Source: F23-D06 sp963603365
GTDB lineage: Bacteria; Bacteroidota; Bacteroidia; Bacteroidales; WCHB1-69
Length of the DNA stretch: 64,000 nt
Assembly: GCA_963603365.1 (NCBI GenBank)
Contig: CAVCMI010000033.1
Coordinates: 1-64,000 of the forward strand
Direction of reading: 5' to 3'
In this document: positions 25,792 to 35,734 of the stretch, piece by piece
Position numbering within the stretch: position 1 is the stretch's first letter
How the letters are laid out: each line of letters opens with the position of its first letter
The notes under the pieces: model-generated
Databases searched by the model: none
Seen by the model: the letters and a program-made list of their open reading frames with translations, nothing else
What the model was told of the DNA's origin: nothing
Program-made: the position numbers and the translations under genes

Positions 25792-26568
25792 TTACCGGTT
25801 CTTGAATTGGGCCTGTGACTTGTTCAGGAAAGCGGCCATGCCGTTTTTCTGGTCTTCCGTGGCAAAACATTTCCCGAACATCTTGTTCTCGAAAGCGATG
25901 CCCTCGTCGGCGGCCATGTCGTACTCCTCGTTGATGCACTGTTTGGCGTATTTTACTGCAATAGGGGCGTTAGACGCGATTTTCCCGGCCAGTTTCATGG
26001 TATAGTCCATCAGATCTTCGGGCTCGCATACGGCATTGACCAGTCCGATGCGCAGGGCTTCGTCCGAACGGATTGTCTTTCCTGAGTATATCATCTCCTT
26101 GGCATACCCGATGCCAACGGCCTTGGCCAGCCTGAGCGTGCCGGAAAAGCCCGGGATGATGCCCAAGCCCACCTCCGGTTGTCCGAATTTGGCCCGGCTT
26201 GAAGCGATGCGTATGTCGCAGGCCAGCGCCAGTTCGCATCCGCCGCCCAAGGCGAAACCGTTGACGGCTGCGATGACCGGAATGGGCAACGTTTCAATCT
26301 TGCGGAACACAGACGCCCCGAGTCTGCCGAAACGTTCGCCTTCCTCTTCGTTGAGGCGCTGCATTTCGGAAATGTCAGCCCCGGCCACGAAACTCTTCTC
26401 GCCGTCGCCGGTAATGATGAGCGCGCGGATGCTGTCGTCTATGTTGCTGATGAACTCGGCCATCTCTGACAGCACGGACGAGTTCAAGGCGTTCAATGTC
26501 TTGGGCGCAGATATGGCTAATGTGCAGATTGCGCCTGTCTTCTGGATCTTTAAGAATTTATATTCCAT
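25792..26568 (-). CDS. Enoyl-CoA hydratase/crotonase family protein
   Basis: A 258-residue crotonase. The oxyanion-hole motifs are AGADISEMQ and NGFALGGGCELALACDIRIA, and the two catalytic-position residues are kept in LGIIPGFSGTLRL. The start is placed at the ATG at 26568 (MEYKFLKI) because a -7 box (26594-26601) lies within the longer frame that begins at 26616. The stop is 33 bases before the start of hbd, so the two genes form an operon. 3-hydroxybutyryl-CoA dehydratase (crotonase) is the most likely role. Confidence 0.9.
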   Translation of the reverse strand: MEYKFLKIQKTGAICTLAISAPKTLNALNSSVLSEMAEFISNIDDSIRALIITGDGEKSFVAGADISEMQRLNEEEGERFGRLGASVFRKIETLPIPVIAAVNGFALGGGCELALACDIRIASSRAKFGQPEVGLGIIPGFSGTLRLAKAVGIGYAKEMIYSGKTIRSDEALRIGLVNAVCEPEDLMDYTMKLAGKIASNAPIAVKYAKQCINEEYDMAADEGIAFENKMFGKCFATEDQKNGMAAFLNKSQAQFKNR

Positions 26569-26593
26569 TGCAGATTGTTTTTTTTTGAGTTGG

Positions 26594-26601
26594 CAAATGT
26601 A
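26594..26601 (-). promoter_or_regulatory. -7 box for the crotonase-hbd operon
   Basis: The minus strand reads TACATTTG (TAnnTTTG), 26 bases upstream of the chosen start. Confidence 0.6.
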
Positions 26602-26770
26602 CATTTTTTTCAGCATCGTTTTTCTTTTCCGGAATGGCCTGAAGTTTTTGTGCTATTTTTGCGCACGGATGGCAAACGGGCGAAAAACATAGGAGGCGGA
26701 GTCTAAGCCCCATTGTTTTTGTAGTTTGCGCTTCCATATTTTTTTACGTCAAGAGAGAGCAGACACGACA

Positions 26771-27166
26771 ATGGAAAACCTGAATGTTAGAATCGACAAG
26801 TGGCTTTGGACGGTACGCCTTTTCAAAACACGTTCATTGGCCACAGAAGCCTGCAATGCCGGCAAGGTGAAATTGGACGGCACAAACGTCAAACCCTCGC
26901 GGACAGTGCGCACCGAGGAAATCTACGAAGTCCACATTGGCGCGCTTAACAAGACCGTACAGGTGATAGCCGCACCAAAGAGCAGGGTAGGGGCGCCTTT
27001 AGTGCCACAGTATTATATTGACAAAACCCCACAGGAGGAGTATGACAGGATGAAGACGCTGCACACCGGCGAGTTCAGGCCGCACGGGCTCGGACGGCCG
27101 ACAAAGCGCGACCGCCGGCAACTTGAATATGTAAAACAGCAGTTTGACAGAACAGAAGACCTGTAA
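26771..27166 (+). CDS. S4-domain RNA-binding protein (Hsp15-like)
   Basis: A 131-residue protein with an N-terminal S4 domain, VRIDKWLWTVRLFKTRSLATEAC, then KVKLDGTNVKPSRTVR, and a basic C-terminus with RPTKRDRRQLEYV. This is the Hsp15 pattern; Hsp15 binds 50S subunits that carry stalled nascent chains and aids recycling. The ATG at 26771 gives the standard start; a longer frame from TTG 26726 has no homology. It stands alone. Confidence 0.88.
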   Translation: MENLNVRIDKWLWTVRLFKTRSLATEACNAGKVKLDGTNVKPSRTVRTEEIYEVHIGALNKTVQVIAAPKSRVGAPLVPQYYIDKTPQEEYDRMKTLHTGEFRPHGLGRPTKRDRRQLEYVKQQFDRTEDL

Positions 27167-27390
27167 GTTTTCCCTGCTCCCGCAGTCCAAGAGGAGGACA
27201 TATTAACGACAAGAAAAAAAAGGTGAAATGCCATGCAGAGTGCTTTGGCGAGGAAAGTTGTTTCAAACTAAGGCTATATGCTCTGCACAATTGCCGTATC
27301 ACACAAGTTTTTCGGCAGTGTTTTTATCATTAAAGAACACTGAATACTGATTTTTGGTATAAAGCAACAAAAAATACCAAGAAGTTTGTA

Positions 27391-27421
27391 TTGCAAGGAT
27401 GTTGGCGACGACGCATTTTTG
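27391..27421 (+). promoter_or_regulatory. Likely promoter of the lipoprotein-hmu operon
   Basis: TTG at 27391-27393 and CATTTTTG at 27414-27421 are spaced by 20 bases, the usual Bacteroidota -33/-7 distance; the -7 box has one mismatch to TAnnTTTG. The first ATG of the operon follows 30 bases later. The rest of 27167-27390 shows no gene, and I did not find a convincing Fur site. Confidence 0.5.
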
Positions 27422-27451
27422 CAGCCTGAAAAACCAAATAATAATAATCTT

Positions 27452-27916
27452 ATGAAAAAAATGAAAATCAGATTGATGTTATTGCTGTCAGTGACAGCAT
27501 TGTGTTTCACGGCATGCCACAAAACCCCGACTGTCAAAGACATAGCCGGAACATACAGCGGCTACACCCTTGCCAGTTGCGCTTATTTCCAGGACAAATG
27601 CACGGATGGCGAAACAGTGACGGTTGAGGCTAACGAAGACGGCTCGGCAAAGGTTACGTTCAAGTCAGCGACCTACGGGGAGTTTGAAATTGCGAATGCA
27701 CAGATGACCGACAATGACGGCGTCAACATGCTCTCCGGCAACGGAACAACGCAGATGGGCATGGGCGACAACGTCTCGTCGTACGAATGCTCGTTCACGG
27801 CCTCGATACGTTCCATGGACGATGCAGAGATGCAATTCAGCGTGCCGGCCGTGATGGGCGGGCTGACAATCGTGTTCAAAACCGGCACGGCTCCGGCAAG
27901 CGAAAGCAGCAAATAA
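27452..27916 (+). CDS. Calycin-like lipoprotein at the head of the hmu operon
   Basis: A 154-residue lipoprotein: signal peptide with lipobox FTAC (lipidated Cys at about residue 22), then a beta-rich domain with IAGTYSGYTL, VTVEANEDGSAKVTF, a Met-rich strand NGTTQMGMGDN and ECSFTASI. It matches the pattern of the Bacteroidales calycin-like lipoproteins. These small barrels may bind a hydrophobic ligand. It lies 26 bases before hmuY, so a haem- or porphyrin-related role is plausible but unproven. The ATG at 27452 opens the signal peptide. Confidence 0.7.
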   Translation: MKKMKIRLMLLLSVTALCFTACHKTPTVKDIAGTYSGYTLASCAYFQDKCTDGETVTVEANEDGSAKVTFKSATYGEFEIANAQMTDNDGVNMLSGNGTTQMGMGDNVSSYECSFTASIRSMDDAEMQFSVPAVMGGLTIVFKTGTAPASESSK

Positions 27917-27942
27917 ACGGAAAACTATTCCAGACCTTAACA

Positions 27943-28602
27943 ATGTTTGCTGAACATAAAGCGATACTGCTGCTGGCGGGAGTGACGGCTATGCTGTCGC
28001 TCTCCGCTTGCAACGGGATTTTCGGCTTCCTGTACGACGACCCTGACAAACAGGTGAAGAACGAGTACGGATTCATCTCAGAAGATGCGAACACCCATTC
28101 GGGGCGCATTTACATTGACGCCACCTCTTACACCGATTGGCAATACATTGACTTGCACAACAAGGAGGTGGTCAAAGCGCCCGTTGACAGCTTGGAGCCC
28201 GCCAAGTGGGACTTTGCCGTTCACCGCTACGATGCCAAGACTAACGGCGGTGCGGTGTTGGAGAGCAGCGCCGCCGATTTCGATGTGCTGCCCGGCCTTG
28301 ACCAGATTGCAGCCGCCGAGTTTGTGGCTGACGAATGGACCACAGACCGGATTGCCGTGGACATGTCGCAGATGATGGACGGCATCATCCTTTATGCCGA
28401 AAGTGACTATAATCCTTGCCTTTCGCGATGGCTGGCGGTGAACACCACTTCGATGCCTCCGGTTTACACGCTTTCCGGGAAAATATACATTCTACGGCTT
28501 GCAGATGGAACCTACGCCGCCTTGCGGCTTTCCAACTTCATGGATAACCATTCTATTAAAGGCTTTATGACAATCGATTACTTGTATCCTATCTCATTCT
28601 GA
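27943..28602 (+). CDS. hmuY: HmuY-family haem-binding lipoprotein
   Basis: A 219-residue lipoprotein: signal with lipobox LSAC, then the HmuY fold marked by WDFAVHRYDAKTNGG (about 95-109), the strongest family signature. HmuY is an outer-membrane-anchored or released haemophore that takes haem from host proteins and passes it to HmuR. In Porphyromonas gingivalis two His residues bind haem; homologues in other genera use His-Met or Met-Met pairs, and which pair acts here cannot be read directly. Its stop TGA overlaps the ATG of hmuR at base 28602. Confidence 0.88.
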   Translation: MFAEHKAILLLAGVTAMLSLSACNGIFGFLYDDPDKQVKNEYGFISEDANTHSGRIYIDATSYTDWQYIDLHNKEVVKAPVDSLEPAKWDFAVHRYDAKTNGGAVLESSAADFDVLPGLDQIAAAEFVADEWTTDRIAVDMSQMMDGIILYAESDYNPCLSRWLAVNTTSMPPVYTLSGKIYILRLADGTYAALRLSNFMDNHSIKGFMTIDYLYPISF

Positions 28603-30758
28603 TGCGAAGATTCTTCCTTATCTTTCTTCCGGCAGTGCTTTTCTTGCCGGACTTGTCTGCCCAGCGCCGCATCTATGGTACCATCATGGATGAAAGCCTC
28701 CATCCCATTGCCAATGCCACCATTATGGTGCAGGAGGCGCCTACGCTCGGGGCTGTTTCGAACGCCAATGGCTATTACGAGTTGAACTTGCCCGGCAAAC
28801 GCGACTATACGGTCAAGGTGTCGTTGATAGGGTGCGCTGACACGGCCAAAACCGTGCCGGCAGACAAAAGCGGCAGGGTTGATTTCATGCTGAGAGAGCA
28901 CACCACGATGCTTGACCGCGTGGTAGTCACGGGCACGCGCACGCCGCGCGCTCTCAAGGATGTGCCCATCATCACCCGGGTGATCACAGATGCGGACATC
29001 AAGACGGTAGATGCCACCAACGTCGGAGAGCTGCTGCAGACTGAACTGCCGGGCATCGAGTTCTCCTATTCCATGAACCAGCAGACCTCGCTCAACATGT
29101 CCGGTTTCGGCGGCAATGCCGTGCTCTTTCTTGTTGACGGCGAACGGCTCGCCGGGGAGACTTTAGACAATGTGGACTACTGCCGCCTCAACATGGACAA
29201 TGTCAAAAGCATCGAGATTGTCAAAGGCGCCGCCTCGTCGCTCTACGGCTCCAATGCCATCGGGGGCGTGGTGAACATCCTCAGCCGCAATGCCGAAGAG
29301 CCGTGGTCGGTGAACCTGAACGGCCGCTACGGCGCACACAACGAGCAGCGTTACGGCGGGTCGGTCGGCTTCAACAAAGGCCGGTTCAACTCCATGACCA
29401 ATGTGCAATATACCTCCATCGACGCCATTGACCTCACCCAAGTCACCGGCAGCGACACAACGGGCGACTACAGCAAGATCTACGCCAACAAGACCGTCAA
29501 TGTCAAGGAACGGCTCATTTTCACCGCTGCCGACAACCTCAAGTTCACGGCACGCGCCGGCTACTACTTCCGCGAAAGGGACCCCGAGGGCAGCAGCAAA
29601 GACCGCTACCGCAGCTTCTCCGGCGGCATCAAAGGCAACTATGACATCACGGAACGCGACAACCTTGAGCTTTCGTACACTTTCGACCAGTACGACAAGA
29701 GCGACTACCTGACCGTCACCGACAAGGATGTGCGCGACTACAGCAATGTGCAGCATACCCTCCGGACGCTCTACAACCATACCTTTGCCCGCAAACATAC
29801 CCTGACCGTCGGCGGCGACTACATGCGCGACTATCTGATGTCATATCAGTTTGAGGACAACGGCAGCCACTCGCAGCACAATGCAGACGCCTTTGCGCAG
29901 TTCGACTGGAACCCGCACAAGAAAGTCAACGTCATCGCCAGCGTACGCTTCGACTACTTCTCGGCGGCGAATCTCTTTCACACCTCGCCTAAATTAGGGC
30001 TGATGTACAAGATGAAGGACTTCTCGCTCCGTGGCTCGTACGCCGGCGGCTTCCGCGCCCCGACACTCAAGGAAATGTATATGAATTTTTACATGGGGAA
30101 CATATTCATGATTTACGGGAATCCTGACCTGAAAGCTGAGACCAGCCACAATTTCTCCCTCTCGGGCGAGTACAACAGAAGAAGGCACAACATTACGGTG
30201 ACAGGATTCTATAATATTGTAGATAACCGCATCACTACTGCCTGGAACAAGGTCAGGCAGGGGATGATCTACACCAACATGTCGCGACTTCAGGTGGCCG
30301 GCATCGACGCTTCCGCAACCGGAAAGTACCGTTTCGGGCTCTCGTGGCGCATCTCGTATGCTTACACTTACGAACATATCAAAAAAGGCGAGCCGCTGCT
30401 CTCCTCCACACGTCCGCATACGGCCACGGCGCGCATCACATACGACAAGAGTTGGAAAAACTACGGCTTCAGCCTCAGCCTGTCCGGACGTTACCTCTCG
30501 AAAGTCACCGCAGATGTCTATACCAGCATGACCTCCTACGAAGAGACGGAAAAGCAGACCTATCCGGGCTATACCATCTGGAAACTCAGCCTTGTACAGC
30601 ACGTCTGGCGCGGCGTCAACGTCAATTTGTCCGTTGACAACCTTTTCAATTACAGACCTGAATACTATTACAGCAATTCGCCCACAACGACAGGAACGGC
30701 TTTCTATGCGGGCATTTCGCTTGATTTGGAACAGATGTTCAAGAAAAACAAGTTTTAA
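28602..30758 (+). CDS. hmuR: TonB-dependent haem receptor HmuR
   Basis: A 718-residue outer-membrane receptor. Signal peptide 1-20; a carboxypeptidase-D-like beta domain about 22-105; plug domain about 110-225 with VVVTGTRTPRALKDVPI and LYGSNAIGGVVNIL; then a 22-strand barrel ending in aromatic F. The haem-receptor motifs FRAP (F484-P487) and NPDL (N507-L510) are both present, as in HmuR and HemR. It imports haem or porphyrin delivered by HmuY, powered by TonB-ExbBD. The start overlaps the hmuY stop, and hmuS follows after five bases. Confidence 0.93.
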   Translation: MRRFFLIFLPAVLFLPDLSAQRRIYGTIMDESLHPIANATIMVQEAPTLGAVSNANGYYELNLPGKRDYTVKVSLIGCADTAKTVPADKSGRVDFMLREHTTMLDRVVVTGTRTPRALKDVPIITRVITDADIKTVDATNVGELLQTELPGIEFSYSMNQQTSLNMSGFGGNAVLFLVDGERLAGETLDNVDYCRLNMDNVKSIEIVKGAASSLYGSNAIGGVVNILSRNAEEPWSVNLNGRYGAHNEQRYGGSVGFNKGRFNSMTNVQYTSIDAIDLTQVTGSDTTGDYSKIYANKTVNVKERLIFTAADNLKFTARAGYYFRERDPEGSSKDRYRSFSGGIKGNYDITERDNLELSYTFDQYDKSDYLTVTDKDVRDYSNVQHTLRTLYNHTFARKHTLTVGGDYMRDYLMSYQFEDNGSHSQHNADAFAQFDWNPHKKVNVIASVRFDYFSAANLFHTSPKLGLMYKMKDFSLRGSYAGGFRAPTLKEMYMNFYMGNIFMIYGNPDLKAETSHNFSLSGEYNRRRHNITVTGFYNIVDNRITTAWNKVRQGMIYTNMSRLQVAGIDASATGKYRFGLSWRISYAYTYEHIKKGEPLLSSTRPHTATARITYDKSWKNYGFSLSLSGRYLSKVTADVYTSMTSYEETEKQTYPGYTIWKLSLVQHVWRGVNVNLSVDNLFNYRPEYYYSNSPTTTGTAFYAGISLDLEQMFKKNKF

Positions 30759-30763
30759 CCATT

Positions 30764-33700
30764 ATGAACCGAAAAAAAACAGTCATGGCGGGCATCGCGG
30801 CCCTGCTTCTCGTCGTTTCAGGCATCGTGGCCTGGAACGTCCTCTTCTCTCCCACGAAAATAGCATTCCTCAACTATCAGGCTATCACAACCGGTGAGAT
30901 CGCCAAAGCAAACGACCTCAAGCGGGTGAAATTAGCCTCCTTGGATCCTGAAAACCTGAAGAGGATCGGCAAATACGATATGGTGTTGATAAACGGCATG
31001 GGGCTTCGCATCACCGCAGAGCAGCGCGCCCGGATCCAGAAAGCCGCCGACAAAGGGCTGCCAGTGCTGACGACAATGGCCACCAATCCAGACAACCATA
31101 TTGTCTCCATTGATTCTTCCGATGAAGCCGCTGTCAGGGGGTATCTTGCCGGCGGAGGCCGTCGCAACTACCGCAATATGCTGCTCTACATCCGCCGCAA
31201 CATCGACGGCAAGACTGTCGGAACAGCCGTGCCGGACGCTCCGGTGATGCGTGACGAGAAACAGTTTTACCACAACGACCCGTCACGCCCGGAAGACGAG
31301 GAAATTGACTTCGCCACGCTTTCCGAATATAACGCTTTCTTGAAAAAGCACGGGCTCTTCAATCCCGACTTACCGCATGTGGTGGTCACCGGGCAGATGG
31401 GAGACCCCACAGACCTGATAGCGAAATTGGAAGAGACCGGCAATGTGGTTTATCCCGTCCGCGACATGCATTTGTTGGTGAAAAGCGGCCAGATGGACTC
31501 CATCAACCCCTCCGCCGTCATCAACATGGCCCACGGACGGTTGGGAGACTTTCTCGTCAACTGCCTGGCAGAAAGGAATATCCCCTTGTTCGCCCCACTC
31601 AATGTCAACACGCTTGTGGAAGAATGGGAGAAAGACAAAATGGGCATGAACGGCGGTTTCATGTCGCAAAGCATCGTAATGCCGGAAATAGACGGCGCCA
31701 TCCGTCCGTTTGTGCTTTTCGGGCACCGCGTTGACAAGGACGGGCTGCAACAGGTGTATGCCATTCCCGAGCGTCTTGAAACGTTCGTGCAAACCGTCAA
31801 CAATCACATTGCATTGAAAAACAAGCCAAACAGCCAAAAACGCATAGCCATCTACTATTACAAAGGACCGGGTCAAAACGGCTTGACTGCTGCCGGCATG
31901 GAAGTAGTGGAGTCGTTGTTTAATCTTATGGTGAAGATGAAAGAGGCCGGATACCGTGTGGAGAACCTCCCTGCCACGCCCGACGGACTGCAGGCACTCA
32001 TCCAGCGCCAAGGCTCCATATTCAACGCATACGCCAACGGTGCCAAGGCTGACTTTCTCAAAAACGGCAATCCGGAACTCATCACAGCGGCCGATTACGG
32101 AAAGTGGACACAAAAGGCCGTCCGTCCAGAGATGATGAAAGAGGTGGAAGCGCAGGACGGACCCTTCCCGGGGCATTACATAGCAGACAGCAAAGGCAAT
32201 TTGGCTTTGCCGCGCCTTGTCTTCGGCAACGTTGTACTGCTTCCGCAACTGGCCGCAGGCATAGGCTCCGATGACTTCGCCATGGTGCACGGGACAGATG
32301 CCGCACCGCCGCACGCTTTCATAGCCTCCTACCTTTGGGTGCGTTACGCCTTCAATGCCGACATTATGCTTCATTTCGGCACACACGGCAGTCTGGAGTT
32401 CACGCCGCACAAACAGGTGGCCTTGAGCAGCTATGACTGGCCCGACGTGCTCGTGGGCGCCACACCGCACCTTTACATCTATACTATCGGTGACGTGGGA
32501 GAGGGCATGATAGCCAAACGTCGCACGTATGCCACATTGTTGTCGCACCTTACGCCTCCGTTTATGGAGAGCAACCTGCGCAACACCTACTGCAGCCTTA
32601 CCGATGCCGTGCAAGAGTACAACACGCTGTTGGGCAAGGAGGACAAGCCAGGCATGGAGAAAGCCTCGCTCAAGGTCAAGAAAAAAGCCGTACACTTGGG
32701 CATACACCGCGACCTTAGGCTCGATTCTGTTTTGTCAAAACCCTATACAGAAAAGGAAATCTCACGCATTGAGAGTTTTGCCGAGGAGTTGGTGAACGAG
32801 AAGGTTACCGGCGAACTCTATACGATGGGCAAACCCTATTCAAACGAACGCATCAGAAGCAGTGTCAACGCCATGGCAACCGAGCCGATCGCTTATTCGC
32901 TGCTGGCGCTCGACAAACTCCGCGGGAAAGCCCCTGCCGACATGGAAAAACACAAGTCGCAGTTCACGCAACGCTATCTGCTCCCTGCCCGGAAATTGGT
33001 GGCGCGCCTTTATGACGGGAAAGTGCAGGTCAACGATGCCTTTATCTGCACAACCGCCGGCATTACGGCACAGGAACTTGCCAAAGCTCGTGAGACGGCA
33101 TCCTCGTTCTCTTCGGTCAATGACGATATGATGTCAAGGATGATGGCCATGCAAGCCGCAGCCAAGTCCGGCACGGCGTCATCCCGTCCCTCCGGAAAAC
33201 CCTCCGGACATCCCGCGGGAATTCCTAAGAAAGGTCGTCACCCCTCGTGGATACCAAAAGGAAATGCTTCGTCAGACAAAACAGCGTCCAATTCTTCTGC
33301 CAAGCCCTCTGGCATGCCCAAAGGCATGGGCGCGTCTGAAATAAGCAAGGCCGACAAGGATTTTGCGCGAGCCGTGCAGGAACTTGAACGTACGCTTTGC
33401 AATGTCGGGAAATACAAGCAAAACCTCGAGAACAGTCCTAAGATGGAGTTTGCCGCCCTTCTGAACGCCATGAACGGCGGTTACATTTTGCCGTCGGCAG
33501 GTGGCGACCCGATTGTCAACCCTGAAGCCGTACCCACAGGGCGCAACCTCTATGCCGTAAATGCCGAGGCAACGCCGAGCGAAACGGCCTGGGAACGCGG
33601 CAAGGCATTGGTTGCAAGCACAATCAAGCAATACCAAGACCGGCACAGCGACTCATTCCCCAGGAAGGTCAGCTATACGCTCTGGAGCAGCGAGTTCATT

Positions 33701-35035
33701 GAGACGGAGGGCGCGACTATAGCCCAGGTCCTCTATATGTTAGGTGTGGAGCCCGTGCGCGATGTGTTCGGACGCGTAACGGACCTTCGGCTCATACCGT
33801 CAGCCGAACTGGGGCGCCCCCGCATCGATGTCGTGGTGCAGACCAGCGGACAGTTGCGCGACATCGCCGCTTCACGTCTCTTCCTTATCTCGCGCGCTGT
33901 GGACATGGCCGCCGCCGCCAAGGACGACAACTACGACAACTTCGTTGCGACAGGGGTGGTGGACGCAGAACGCAGCCTGATAAAGAAAGGCGTTTCGCCT
34001 AAAGAAGCACGCACGATGTCACACTACCGCGTCTTCGGTGGCGTGAACGGCAACTACGGCACGGGTATCACCGGAATGGTGGAGCAGGGCGACCGTTGGG
34101 AAAACTCTTCCGAAATCGCCGGCACCTACATCCAGAACATGTCTGCCTACTACGGCAGCGAGAAAGACTGGGAACAGGTTCCGCAATATGCTTTTGAGGC
34201 AGCCTTGACCAATACTGACGCTGTGGTGCAGCCTCGGCAGAGCAACACCTGGGGGGCTTTGAGCCTCGACCATGTGTATGAGTTCATGGGCGGCCTGAAC
34301 CTCGCCGTGCGCAATGTCACCGGCAAAGAACCCGATGCCTACATGAGCGACTACCGCAACCGCAACAATATGCGGATGCAGGAACTCAAAGAGGCGGTAG
34401 GAGTGGAAGGGCGTACTACAGTCTTTAACCCAAACTATATAAAAGAAAAGATGAAAGGCGGTCCCGTGGCGGCCGAAAGCTTTGCTGAAGTAGTGAAAAA
34501 CATGTACGGCTGGAATGTGATGAAGCCTGATGTCATCGATGATGCCCAATGGAACGAAATCTACGACATTTATGTCAAAGACCGCTATGGCCTTGGGGTT
34601 AAGGACTATTTTGAGAAACAGAACCCTGCCGCCTTTGAGGAGATGACCGCAGTGATGATGGAAAGCGCACGCAAGGGATTGTGGAACGCGTCTGCCGAAC
34701 AGCTGTCTGAAATCGCCGCCCAACATGCCGAAATGGTGGAAAAACACAAGCCGTCGTGTTCTGTTTTTGTGTGCGGCAACACGAAACTGCAGTCTTTCAT
34801 AGCCTCAAAGACCTCTCCGCAGACGGCCAAGCAGTACAAGCAGAATATCCGTGAGATACGTGAAGCACAGGCCAACGGAAACGAGAAAGGCATGGTTCTC
34901 AAACGCGAAGAACTGAGCCGGTCAGAGCGTAACGTCAAAATTGTCAGCAATGTAGCGGTTGGCGTACTCGCTGCCGGTGCCATTGTCGCGCTGATACTCA
35001 TCGTGCGCCGCCGCCGCAAAAAAATGGAATCGTAA
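30764..35035 (+). CDS. hmuS: HmuS, CobN/Mg-chelatase-like haem-processing protein
   Basis: A 1423-residue CobN/ChlH-family protein. One N-terminal membrane helix (about 6-26) and one C-terminal helix followed by RRRRKK (about 1390-1420) suggest a large body held in the periplasm. The chelatase core motif HFGTHGSLEFTPHK starts at H537. A low-complexity insert at about 806-860 repeats PSGxP and KG units. In cobalamin synthesis CobN inserts cobalt; HmuS homologues in haem operons are thought to act on haem, possibly removing iron without oxygen. The order hmuY-R-S-T-U-V is the same as in P. gingivalis. Its stop overlaps the next ATG by one base. Confidence 0.9.
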   Translation: MNRKKTVMAGIAALLLVVSGIVAWNVLFSPTKIAFLNYQAITTGEIAKANDLKRVKLASLDPENLKRIGKYDMVLINGMGLRITAEQRARIQKAADKGLPVLTTMATNPDNHIVSIDSSDEAAVRGYLAGGGRRNYRNMLLYIRRNIDGKTVGTAVPDAPVMRDEKQFYHNDPSRPEDEEIDFATLSEYNAFLKKHGLFNPDLPHVVVTGQMGDPTDLIAKLEETGNVVYPVRDMHLLVKSGQMDSINPSAVINMAHGRLGDFLVNCLAERNIPLFAPLNVNTLVEEWEKDKMGMNGGFMSQSIVMPEIDGAIRPFVLFGHRVDKDGLQQVYAIPERLETFVQTVNNHIALKNKPNSQKRIAIYYYKGPGQNGLTAAGMEVVESLFNLMVKMKEAGYRVENLPATPDGLQALIQRQGSIFNAYANGAKADFLKNGNPELITAADYGKWTQKAVRPEMMKEVEAQDGPFPGHYIADSKGNLALPRLVFGNVVLLPQLAAGIGSDDFAMVHGTDAAPPHAFIASYLWVRYAFNADIMLHFGTHGSLEFTPHKQVALSSYDWPDVLVGATPHLYIYTIGDVGEGMIAKRRTYATLLSHLTPPFMESNLRNTYCSLTDAVQEYNTLLGKEDKPGMEKASLKVKKKAVHLGIHRDLRLDSVLSKPYTEKEISRIESFAEELVNEKVTGELYTMGKPYSNERIRSSVNAMATEPIAYSLLALDKLRGKAPADMEKHKSQFTQRYLLPARKLVARLYDGKVQVNDAFICTTAGITAQELAKARETASSFSSVNDDMMSRMMAMQAAAKSGTASSRPSGKPSGHPAGIPKKGRHPSWIPKGNASSDKTASNSSAKPSGMPKGMGASEISKADKDFARAVQELERTLCNVGKYKQNLENSPKMEFAALLNAMNGGYILPSAGGDPIVNPEAVPTGRNLYAVNAEATPSETAWERGKALVASTIKQYQDRHSDSFPRKVSYTLWSSEFIETEGATIAQVLYMLGVEPVRDVFGRVTDLRLIPSAELGRPRIDVVVQTSGQLRDIAASRLFLISRAVDMAAAAKDDNYDNFVATGVVDAERSLIKKGVSPKEARTMSHYRVFGGVNGNYGTGITGMVEQGDRWENSSEIAGTYIQNMSAYYGSEKDWEQVPQYAFEAALTNTDAVVQPRQSNTWGALSLDHVYEFMGGLNLAVRNVTGKEPDAYMSDYRNRNNMRMQELKEAVGVEGRTTVFNPNYIKEKMKGGPVAAESFAEVVKNMYGWNVMKPDVIDDAQWNEIYDIYVKDRYGLGVKDYFEKQNPAAFEEMTAVMMESARKGLWNASAEQLSEIAAQHAEMVEKHKPSCSVFVCGNTKLQSFIASKTSPQTAKQYKQNIREIREAQANGNEKGMVLKREELSRSERNVKIVSNVAVGVLAAGAIVALILIVRRRRKKMES

Positions 35036-35730
35036 TGGAAACTGTCGTTGCCGTCATTATGTTGTTGGTCTGCTTCAACTGCATTTTGAAGCAGACCTAC
35101 CGCAAACCCGTTGGGGTGGCGGTCTCCACGGCCGCCTGTACCTTGTTTACGGGGCTGATGTGGCCAGTCGCCATCGAACAGTCAATGACACAGATCTCGG
35201 ACTGGCTTGCCGACTCGGCGCTGATGCTTGACATCGCTGTTGTGTTGACCGTTGAGGTTGCGCTCAACATCGCATTCTGTCTGGTGGCAGTACATATCGG
35301 CAATTCCGGTCTTCTCAAGCCGCGTACAATTCGCCTCTACCGCCTCTTGAGGTGGTTCCCGGGCATTCTGATCTATCCCGTGCTGTTCAGTCTGCTGGTC
35401 AGCGCCGTGTTTGCGTTTCCCGGCGTCTCTTTTCCGCTTGTCTCCTGGGGGCTGGCTGCAATCGTGGCAATAGTCATCCCGACAGGCACCGTCGCACTCA
35501 AGAAACTGCTTCCCGAGAAAGACATACGTCTCGAAGTTCTCTTCTTGCTTAACATATTCATTGCCGTGTTGGGCATTGTGTCAACCGTCAACGGCAGTAC
35601 TGCCGTTGACGGCATTAGCGAGGCAAACTGGGGGGCATTGGCAGGTGTGTTGGCTCTGGTCGCTGCCGGCATCCTCTCAGGTGCGCTGTTTTATAAAGTC
35701 AAAATGAAAAAATCAATTAAAATCAAATAA
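35035..35730 (+). CDS. hmuT: HmuT-like polytopic membrane protein
   Basis: A 231-residue protein with about six membrane helices (3-18, 30-50, 65-90, 108-130, 138-155 and 180-225) and a basic C-terminus. It resembles the DUF2162-type membrane proteins found with CobN-like chelatases and ExbB-like channels. TAATG overlap with hmuS and a four-base gap to hmuU indicate one operon. It probably forms part of the membrane complex that energises or anchors HmuS; no enzymatic motif is seen. Confidence 0.75.
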   Translation: METVVAVIMLLVCFNCILKQTYRKPVGVAVSTAACTLFTGLMWPVAIEQSMTQISDWLADSALMLDIAVVLTVEVALNIAFCLVAVHIGNSGLLKPRTIRLYRLLRWFPGILIYPVLFSLLVSAVFAFPGVSFPLVSWGLAAIVAIVIPTGTVALKKLLPEKDIRLEVLFLLNIFIAVLGIVSTVNGSTAVDGISEANWGALAGVLALVAAGILSGALFYKVKMKKSIKIK

Positions 35731-35734
35731 TGCT

